Shown here piece by piece: positions 58,060 through 64,000 of a DNA stretch of 64,000 nt (the stretch's first letter is position 1; the number at the start of each line of letters is the position of its first letter). A program made the position numbers and the translations under genes. The stretch comes from Nocardioides oceani. GTDB lineage: Bacteria; Actinomycetota; Actinomycetes; Propionibacteriales; Nocardioidaceae. The stretch covers positions 615,979 through 679,978 of the forward strand of contig NZ_JAUHJQ010000002.1 of assembly GCF_030412965.1 (NCBI RefSeq), in the 5' to 3' direction. A model generated the notes under the pieces. It saw only the letters and a program-made list of their open reading frames with translations, searched no databases and had not been told where the DNA came from.

Positions 58060-58991
58060 CCCAGACCGACCACCGCAGCCTGACCGTGCCCGACGGCCTC
58101 GCCGGCGAGCGCGTCGACGCCGCGATGGCGCGGATGTTCGGCGTCTCGCGGACACGCGCCGCCGACCTGATCGCCGCGGGCCTCGTCCAGCTCGACGGTG
58201 CCGAGGTCGGCAAGAGCGACCGCGTCCTGCCCGGCGCCGTGCTCGACGTGACGATCCCGAGCCTGGTCGACCCGCTCGAGGTCGTCCCCGAGATCGTCGA
58301 GGGGATCGGGATCATCCACGACGACGACGCGATCGTGGTGATCGACAAGCCGGTCGGCGTCGCCGTCCACCCCTCGCCCGGCTGGTCCGGCCCGACCGTC
58401 GTGGGCCACCTGGCCGGCGCGGGGTTCCGGATCGCCACCAGCGGCGCCTCGGAGCGCCAGGGCATCGTGCAGCGTCTCGACGTCGGCACGTCCGGGGTCA
58501 TGGTGATCGCGAAGTCCGAGCACGCCTACTCGGTGCTGAAGAACGCCTTCCGCAACCGCACCGTCGACAAGACCTACCACGCGCTCGTCCAGGGCCACCC
58601 GGACCCGCTCGAGGGCACCGTCGACGCCCCGATCGGCCGGCACCCCAAGGCGGACTACAAGTTCGCGGTCATGGCCGACGGCCGGGCCAGCGTCACGCAC
58701 TACAACACCCTCGAGGCGCACCGCTTCGCCAGCCTGCTCGAGGTCCACCTCGAGACCGGGCGCACCCACCAGATCCGCGTGCACATGGCTGCGCTCAAGC
58801 ACCCGTGCGTGGGGGACCTGACCTACGGCGCGGACCCGACGCTGGCCCGTCGGGTCGGGCTGGAGCGCCAGTGGCTGCACGCGGTCCGGCTCGGCTTCGA
58901 GCACCCCGAGACCGGCGAGCACGTGAGCTACGCGTCGACGTACCCCGACGACCTGGCGCACGCGCTCGAGGTCATCCGTGACGCCACCTGA
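58056..58991 (+). CDS. rluD: 23S rRNA pseudouridine synthase RluD-type
   Basis: The product is 311 residues. An N-terminal S4-type RNA-binding domain (about 8-75) reads [40 protein letters not shown]. The catalytic domain carries [24 protein letters not shown] and the active-site Asp in [34 protein letters not shown] completes the RluA-family pattern. It should convert uridines in helix 69 of 23S rRNA. The GTG start overlaps the lspA stop (GTGA). Confidence 0.95.
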   Translation: MTQTDHRSLTVPDGLAGERVDAAMARMFGVSRTRAADLIAAGLVQLDGAEVGKSDRVLPGAVLDVTIPSLVDPLEVVPEIVEGIGIIHDDDAIVVIDKPVGVAVHPSPGWSGPTVVGHLAGAGFRIATSGASERQGIVQRLDVGTSGVMVIAKSEHAYSVLKNAFRNRTVDKTYHALVQGHPDPLEGTVDAPIGRHPKADYKFAVMADGRASVTHYNTLEAHRFASLLEVHLETGRTHQIRVHMAALKHPCVGDLTYGADPTLARRVGLERQWLHAVRLGFEHPETGEHVSYASTYPDDLAHALEVIRDAT

Positions 58992-59694
58992 GCGCTCGCG
59001 GGCGGCGCTCGACGGGCTGACCGTCCGTCCGGCCGTGCCCGGCGATGCCGGCGCGCTGGCGGCGGTGCACCTGCGGGCCCGGCGCGCCGCGCCGATGCCG
59101 GAGCCGGCGCACCCCGACGCGACGCTCGCGCCGTTCCTGGCCACCCGCATCGGTGCCGACCAGGTCTGGGTCGCCGAGGCGGGGGAGCGGGTCGTCGGCT
59201 ACGCCCGGCACACCGGCACCTGGCTCGACGACCTGTACGTCGACCCGTCGGCCGCCCGCCGAGGAGTCGGCTCGGTGCTGGTCGACCTCGTCAAGGACCG
59301 GCTCGCGGACGGGTTCTGCCTGTGGGTCTTCGAGTCCAACGCACCGGCCCGCGCCTTCTACGCGCGCCACGGGCTCATCGAGCTCGAGCGCACCGACGGG
59401 TCGGCCAACGAGGAGCGCAGCCCCGACGTGCGGATGGCGTGGCCGGGTCGAGACCCGGTCGCGTTCCTGCGCGGCCTCGTCGACGAGGTCGACGCCGAGC
59501 TGGGTGACCTGCTGGCGCGCCGGGCGGCGCTCACGCGGGCCATCCAGCCGCTCAAGTCCGACGCCGCGCGCGACCCCGCCCGGGAGCTCGAGGTGGCCGA
59601 GCGGATCGCCCGCCGGGCGCCCGAGTTGGGCACCGACCGGCTCGTCCCGGTCGTCGACGCGATCATCACCGCCTCCCTCGACGCCGCCCGCTGA
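58978..59694 (+). CDS. GNAT acetyltransferase fused to chorismate-mutase-like (AroQ) domain
   Basis: The product is 238 residues. The N-terminal GNAT domain (about 12-155) has [20 protein letters not shown] with the acetyl-CoA loop RRGVGS (94-99), and [16 protein letters not shown]. The C-terminal ~76 residues (163-238) match the AroQ three-helix chorismate mutase pattern: Arg165, Arg182, Lys193, Asp199, Arg202 and Glu203 sit where E. coli AroQ has its active-site residues; an equivalent of Gln88 is not obvious. The start lies inside rluD. A bifunctional or regulatory enzyme is inferred. Confidence 0.78.
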   Translation: MTPPERSRAALDGLTVRPAVPGDAGALAAVHLRARRAAPMPEPAHPDATLAPFLATRIGADQVWVAEAGERVVGYARHTGTWLDDLYVDPSAARRGVGSVLVDLVKDRLADGFCLWVFESNAPARAFYARHGLIELERTDGSANEERSPDVRMAWPGRDPVAFLRGLVDEVDAELGDLLARRAALTRAIQPLKSDAARDPARELEVAERIARRAPELGTDRLVPVVDAIITASLDAAR

Positions 59695-59757
59695 CGCGTT
59701 CGTCACGGCCGGCCCCACTGTCGGCGACGAGTGCCAGCATCGGGCTCGGCCGTCGAG

Positions 59758-59763
59758 TAACCT
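59758..59763 (+). promoter_or_regulatory. -10 box upstream of dnaE1
   Basis: TAACCT lies about 94 bases before the dnaE1 ATG, giving a leader of about 87 bases. The -35 is unclear. Confidence 0.4.
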
Positions 59764-59856
59764 GACGTCCTTCCCCCAGGATCGACGCCGGGCCGTCCAC
59801 CCGGTGGCTGATGCTGCCCATCCGCCGCTTCGACCCCGAGGAGATCGATACCGCCG

Positions 59857-62800
59857 ATGTCGACCGGCTCGCAGGACTCGTTCGTCCACCTGCACGTCCA
59901 CACCGAGTACTCCATGCTCGACGGGGCCTCGCTGCTCGACGGACTCTTCACCCGCGTCGCGGACCTCGGGATGCCCGCCATCGCGATGACCGACCACGGC
60001 AACCTGCACGGCGCCTTCGACTTCTGGTCCAAGGCCCGCAAGCACGGCGTCAAGCCGATCATCGGCATCGAGGCGTACCTCACCCCGGGCACCCCGCGCG
60101 GCGAGCGCAAGCGCGTGCGGTGGGGGAAGGGCGACGTCAGGGAGGAAGGCGGCGACGACGTCGCGGGCGGCGGCGCATACACCCACATGACGATGTGGGC
60201 CGAGAACACCGTCGGCATGCACAACCTCTTCCGGCTCTCCTCGCGCTCGAGCCTCGAGGGCTTCTTCTACAAGCCGCGCATGGACAAGGAGATCCTCGCC
60301 GAGCACAGCGAGGGGATCATCGTCAGCACCGGCTGCCCCAGCGGTGCGATCCAGACCCGCCTGCGCCTGGGCCAGTGGGACGAGGCGGTGCGCGAGGCCG
60401 GCGAGCTGCAGGACATGTTCGGCCGCGACAACGTCTTCCTCGAGCTGATGGACCACGACATCTCCGTGGAGAAGCGGGTCCGCGACGACCTGCTCAAGCT
60501 CGGCCGCCAGCTCGGCATCCCGCCGCTGGCGACGAACGACTCTCACTACAACAACCCCGACGACGCCGCGGCCCACGACGCCCTCATCTGCGTCGCGTCC
60601 GGCAAGCGGCTCGCCGACACGAACCGGCTGAAGTTCGACGGCGGCGGCTACTACATCAAGTCCGCTGCCGAGATGCGCGAGCTGTGGGCCGACCGCCACG
60701 ACATGCGCGAGGCGTGCGACAACACCCTCGCGCTCGCCGAGCGCTGCGAGGTGGAGTTCGTCGAGTCCACCGGCGGCTACATGGCGCGCGCCGACATCCC
60801 CGCGGGCGAGACCGAGGAGAGCTGGTTCCGCAAGGAGGTCTGGCGGGGCATCGAGTCGCGCTACCCCGGCGACCGGGTCACCCAGGAGGTCAGGGACCGC
60901 GTCGAGATGGAGCTCGGCGTCATCTCGGCCAAGGGCTACTGCGGCTACTACCTGGTGGTCGCCGACTTCATCCAGTGGGCCAAGGACAACGGGATCCGCG
61001 TCGGACCCGGTCGTGGTTCGGGTGCGGGCTCGATCGCGGCGTACGCGTTGCGCATCACCGACCTGTGCCCGCTGGAGCACGGCCTGTTCTTCGAGCGGTT
61101 CCTCAACCCCGAGCGCCCCTCGATGCCGGACTTCGACATCGACTTCGACGACCACCGCCGTGGCGAGGTCATCGCCTACGTCACCCGCAAGTACGGCGCC
61201 GACCGCGTGGCCCAGATCGCGACCTTCGGCCGGCTCAAGGCCAAGGCCGCGATCAAGGACGCCGCGCGCGTGCTCGACTACGGCTTCGCGATCTCCGACC
61301 GGATCACCAAGGCCCTCCCGGCCGACGTGATGGGCAAGGGCGTCCCGCTCAAGGAGCTGTTCAACCCCGACCACAAGCGGTACGGCGAGGGCGGGGAGTT
61401 CCGCTCCCTGCACGACTCCGACGTCGACGTCCGCACGATCTACGAGACCGCGGTGGGCCTCGAGGGCCAGATCCGCAACTGGGGCGTGCACGCCGCCGGC
61501 GTGATCATGTCCAGCGACCCGCTGATCGACATCGTGCCGATCATGTCGCGCCCCCAGGACGGCGCCATCATCACCCAGTTCGACTACCCGATGTGCGAGG
61601 CGCTCGGGCTGGTCAAGATGGACTTCCTGGGCCTGAGCAACCTCCACATCCTGGAGAACGCGCTGGTCAACATCGAGGCCAACCGGGGCGAGAAGGTCGT
61701 CCTGGAGGAGCTGCCGTTCGACGACCGGGCGACGTACGAGCTGATGGGCCGCGGTGACACCCTCGGCGTCTTCCAGCTCGATGGTGGCGGCATGCGCGCG
61801 CTGCTGCGCTCCATGCAGCCCGACCAGTTCGCCGACATCACCGCGGTCAGCGCGCTCTACCGCCCCGGCCCGATGGGCGCCGACTCGCACAACAAGTACG
61901 CGCGCCGCAAGAACGGCCGCGAGCCGATCGAGCCGATCCACCCGGCGCTCGCGGAGGCGCTCGAGCCGGTCCTGGGGGAGACCTACGGCCTGATCGTCTA
62001 CCAGGAGCAGGTCATGGCGATCGCCCAGGTCCTGGCCGGCTTCACCCTGGGCGCCGCGGACAACCTGCGGCGCGCGATGGGCAAGAAGAAGAAGGAGGAG
62101 CTCGACAAGCAGTACGCCGGCTTCCAGGCCGGCATGCTCGAGCGCGGCTTCCCCCAGGACGCGATCGACAAGCTGTGGGAGATCCTGCTCCCGTTCTCCG
62201 ACTACGCCTTCAACAAGTCCCACTCCGCGGCGTACGGCGTCATCACCTACTGGACCGCCTACCTCAAGGCCAACTACCCGGCCGAGTACATGGCCGCCCT
62301 GCTGACGTCGGCGAAGGACGACAAGGACAAGCTGGCGATCTACCTCAACGAGTGCCGCCGGATGCGGATCCAGGTGCTCCCGCCGGACGTCAACGAGTCG
62401 GCCCACGACTTCACGCCGGTCGGGACCGACATCCGCTTCGGCCTGACCGCGATCCGCAACGTCGGCGCGAACGTCGTCGACGGCATCGTGGCGGCGCGCG
62501 AGGAGAAGGGGCGCTACCAGGACTTCAACGACTTCCTCACCAAGGTGCCGTCCCACGTCTGCAACAAGCGGGTCATCGAGTCGCTCATCCTCGCCGGCGC
62601 CTTCGACGACATGAAGCACCTGCGCCGCGCGCTGCACCTGATCCACGAGGACGCGGTCGACCGGTACGTCGGCCTCAAGCGCGCCGACGAGGGGCAGGAC
62701 TCGCTCTTCGGCGGGCTCGGCGAGGCCGACGAGGTCGGCTTCGACGTGAGCGTGCCGCTCCCCGAGGTCGACGAGTGGGACAAGATGACCGTGCTGAGCC

Positions 62801-63414
62801 GGGAGCGGGACATGCTCGGCCTCTACGTCTCCGACCACCCGCTGCTCGGCCTCGAGCACGTGCTCGCCAACAGCAGCGACTGCACCATCGGCCAGCTGAT
62901 GCTCGACGAGGACCGGCCCGACGGCGCGACGATCACCGTCAGCGGCCTGGTCACCTCGGTGCAGCGCAAGATCACCAAGCGCGGGGACGCGTGGGCGATG
63001 ATCACGCTGGAGGACCTCGACGGCGCCATCGACGTGCTGCTGTTCCCGAGCTCCTACCAGCTGGCCAGCACCTACCTGACCGAGGACGCGATCCTCACCG
63101 TCAAGGGCCGGATCTCGCGCAGCAAGGACCAGCCGGAGCTGCACGGGCAGGAGGTGACGGTCCCCGACATCACCGACGGCCCCTCGGGGCCGGTGGTGAT
63201 CAAGGTGCCCCAGACCCGGGTCAACCAGGACGTGGTCGCCCACCTCAAGGACGTGCTGTCCACCCATCCCGGCATGACCGAGGTGCACCTGCGCGTGCTC
63301 ATGCGCGACAAGACCCTGGTCATGCGGATCGGCGACCACCACCGGGTGACCCCGAGCCCGGCGTTGTTCGCGGACCTCAAGCAGCTGTTGGGCCCCGGGT
63401 GCCTGACCAGCTGA
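59857..63414 (+). CDS. dnaE1: DNA polymerase III alpha subunit
   Basis: This is the main replicative polymerase. The product is 1185 residues, normal for actinobacterial DnaE1. The N-terminal PHP domain (FVHLHVHTEYSMLDGASLLDGL, then ITDHGN-like MTDHGNLHGA) keeps His and Asp residues of the proofreading metal site. The polymerase active site is PDFDIDFDD with Asp at 425, 427 and 429. Finger motifs include YRPGPMGADSHNKYA and FNKSHSAAYGVITYWTAYLKANYP. An OB domain near 1010-1090 ends in a short C-terminal region. A GAGGAG lies 13 bases before the ATG. Confidence 0.97.
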   Translation: MSTGSQDSFVHLHVHTEYSMLDGASLLDGLFTRVADLGMPAIAMTDHGNLHGAFDFWSKARKHGVKPIIGIEAYLTPGTPRGERKRVRWGKGDVREEGGDDVAGGGAYTHMTMWAENTVGMHNLFRLSSRSSLEGFFYKPRMDKEILAEHSEGIIVSTGCPSGAIQTRLRLGQWDEAVREAGELQDMFGRDNVFLELMDHDISVEKRVRDDLLKLGRQLGIPPLATNDSHYNNPDDAAAHDALICVASGKRLADTNRLKFDGGGYYIKSAAEMRELWADRHDMREACDNTLALAERCEVEFVESTGGYMARADIPAGETEESWFRKEVWRGIESRYPGDRVTQEVRDRVEMELGVISAKGYCGYYLVVADFIQWAKDNGIRVGPGRGSGAGSIAAYALRITDLCPLEHGLFFERFLNPERPSMPDFDIDFDDHRRGEVIAYVTRKYGADRVAQIATFGRLKAKAAIKDAARVLDYGFAISDRITKALPADVMGKGVPLKELFNPDHKRYGEGGEFRSLHDSDVDVRTIYETAVGLEGQIRNWGVHAAGVIMSSDPLIDIVPIMSRPQDGAIITQFDYPMCEALGLVKMDFLGLSNLHILENALVNIEANRGEKVVLEELPFDDRATYELMGRGDTLGVFQLDGGGMRALLRSMQPDQFADITAVSALYRPGPMGADSHNKYARRKNGREPIEPIHPALAEALEPVLGETYGLIVYQEQVMAIAQVLAGFTLGAADNLRRAMGKKKKEELDKQYAGFQAGMLERGFPQDAIDKLWEILLPFSDYAFNKSHSAAYGVITYWTAYLKANYPAEYMAALLTSAKDDKDKLAIYLNECRRMRIQVLPPDVNESAHDFTPVGTDIRFGLTAIRNVGANVVDGIVAAREEKGRYQDFNDFLTKVPSHVCNKRVIESLILAGAFDDMKHLRRALHLIHEDAVDRYVGLKRADEGQDSLFGGLGEADEVGFDVSVPLPEVDEWDKMTVLSRERDMLGLYVSDHPLLGLEHVLANSSDCTIGQLMLDEDRPDGATITVSGLVTSVQRKITKRGDAWAMITLEDLDGAIDVLLFPSSYQLASTYLTEDAILTVKGRISRSKDQPELHGQEVTVPDITDGPSGPVVIKVPQTRVNQDVVAHLKDVLSTHPGMTEVHLRVLMRDKTLVMRIGDHHRVTPSPALFADLKQLLGPGCLTS

Positions 63415-63956
63415 CGGCGCCGGCGACCCACGGGCCGGCCGCGCGCACGCGGCGTACCGGCGTGCTGGCGGTCGCGCTCGAGGCGCTCGCGGTCGTGACG
63501 GCACTGGTCGTGGCGGGCCTCGTCGCCGGCGTGATCTGGTACCAGCTGTGGACGCCGGTCCCCGGGGTCGTGCAGGACGGGCGGTGGTTCACCGACGAGG
63601 AGGGGCTTCGCAGCGCCGTCTCGGGCACGGTCCTCTACGTGCTGGTCGCCGTCCTGACCGGCTTCCTGGTCGGCGCGCTGACGGCGTACGTCTTCGACCG
63701 GGCCGAGCTGGTCACCCTCGCCGCCACCCTCGTGGGGGCCGCGCTCGGCGGCTGGCTGATGCTGCGGCTCGGGCTCGAGTGGAGCCCCGCCGACCCGGAG
63801 ACGCTCGCGCGGACGGCCGCCGACGGCACGGAGCTCGACAGCGCGCTGGTCGTCGACCTGCCGCACGCCTGGCTGGCGCTCCCCGGCGGGGCGCTGGTCG
63901 GGACCGCGGTGGTCTTCCTCGTCACCACCAAGCGCGCCGCCGCCGCCCGGGGCTGA
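63399..63956 (+). CDS. Four-helix membrane protein (DUF2567-like)
   Basis: The product is 185 residues with four membrane helices (about 25-50, 75-100, 103-125 and 155-175). The loop WYQLWTPVPGVVQDGRWFTDEEGL between the first two is the most distinctive segment and resembles DUF2567-type actinobacterial proteins. No function is known. The GTG at 63399 overlaps the end of dnaE1 by 16 bases, so it is probably co-translated; a later start is possible. Confidence 0.7.
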   Translation: MPDQLTAPATHGPAARTRRTGVLAVALEALAVVTALVVAGLVAGVIWYQLWTPVPGVVQDGRWFTDEEGLRSAVSGTVLYVLVAVLTGFLVGALTAYVFDRAELVTLAATLVGAALGGWLMLRLGLEWSPADPETLARTAADGTELDSALVVDLPHAWLALPGGALVGTAVVFLVTTKRAAAARG

Positions 63957-64000
63957 CCCGGCCGACGGCCCGGCCCGGCGCACGGCCGGCGGGCTCAGCG

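Noticed and set aside
58972-63504. Very long open frame on the minus strand opposite dnaE1 (about 1510 codons)
   Set aside because: It is an artefact of high GC and codon bias; it is antisense to an unambiguous dnaE1, is low-complexity and has no family motif.

Overview
The window is very GC-rich, gene-dense chromosomal DNA from an actinobacterium, most likely of the Nocardioidaceae (Nocardioides-like). The reasons are the base composition, many GTG starts and four-base GTGA/ATGA overlaps, and the gene order. The block from a class II DAHP synthase through pknL, an Rv2175c-like gene, a prenyl synthase, metF, the mraZ-to-ftsZ division and cell-wall (dcw) cluster, sepF and wag31 follows the order known in Mycobacterium. 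Everything is chromosomal core or near-core. I see no prophage, insertion sequence, CRISPR array, rRNA or tRNA.

Layout. (1) 1-12.9 kb: mixed metabolic genes. These are a DUF2804 protein cut by the window edge, a flavin-reductase-like protein, a NarL-type response regulator, an MpaB-type oxygenase divergent from a TetR regulator, a coiled-coil protein, glpK with a DUF1028 hydrolase, an MFS transporter, a phosphofructokinase with the residues of a pyrophosphate-dependent enzyme, an endo/exonuclease-family protein, a nucleotidyltransferase-like protein and an amino-acid permease. (2) 13-25 kb: class II DAHP synthase, threonine aldolase, a zinc-ribbon/discoidin protein, a class I DAHP synthase behind a candidate attenuator, a DMT transporter, endonuclease IV, the PASTA kinase PknL, an Rv2175c-like protein, a secreted guanyl RNase with its barstar, a polyprenyl synthase and metF. 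(3) 25-32.2 kb: a carotenoid-desaturase-like oxidase, DUF4126, an ArsC-like protein, a YbaK-like deacylase, an SOS-boxed DUF6504/HEPN pair, a methyltransferase, DNA polymerase IV and a DUF3040 protein. (4) 32.3-37 kb: a leftward TgpA-DUF58-MoxR operon. (5) 37.4-56.5 kb: the dcw cluster mraZ, an unrecognised 52-residue membrane protein, rsmH, ftsL, ftsI, murE, murF, mraY, murD, ftsW, murG, murC, ftsQ, ftsZ, yfiH, yggS, sepF, yggT and wag31, closed by a strong hairpin. (6) 56.6-64 kb: a DksA-like protein with a histone-H1-like tail, lspA, rluD, a GNAT-chorismate mutase fusion, dnaE1 and a small membrane protein. After 63,956 only 44 bases remain and I call nothing in them.

Regulation is unusually readable. 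Many genes have a TANNNT -10 hexamer placed 6-9 bases before the start codon, the signature of leaderless transcripts. mraZ has five GTGG boxes at exact 10-bp spacing over a clear promoter. A two-hairpin RNA with CTTCCCC in each loop precedes rsmH. A consensus SOS box lies over the DUF6504 promoter. ftsZ has a symmetric 31-bp dyad and facing GACAC sites. The class I DAHP synthase has a 20-codon leader ORF with Tyr and Phe codons followed by a terminator-like hairpin. Convergent gene ends carry long hairpins or REP-like repeats.

The candidates most likely to be undescribed are the aroF attenuator, the SOS-controlled DUF6504/HEPN operon, the small membrane protein at the head of the rsmH operon and the GNAT-chorismate mutase fusion.
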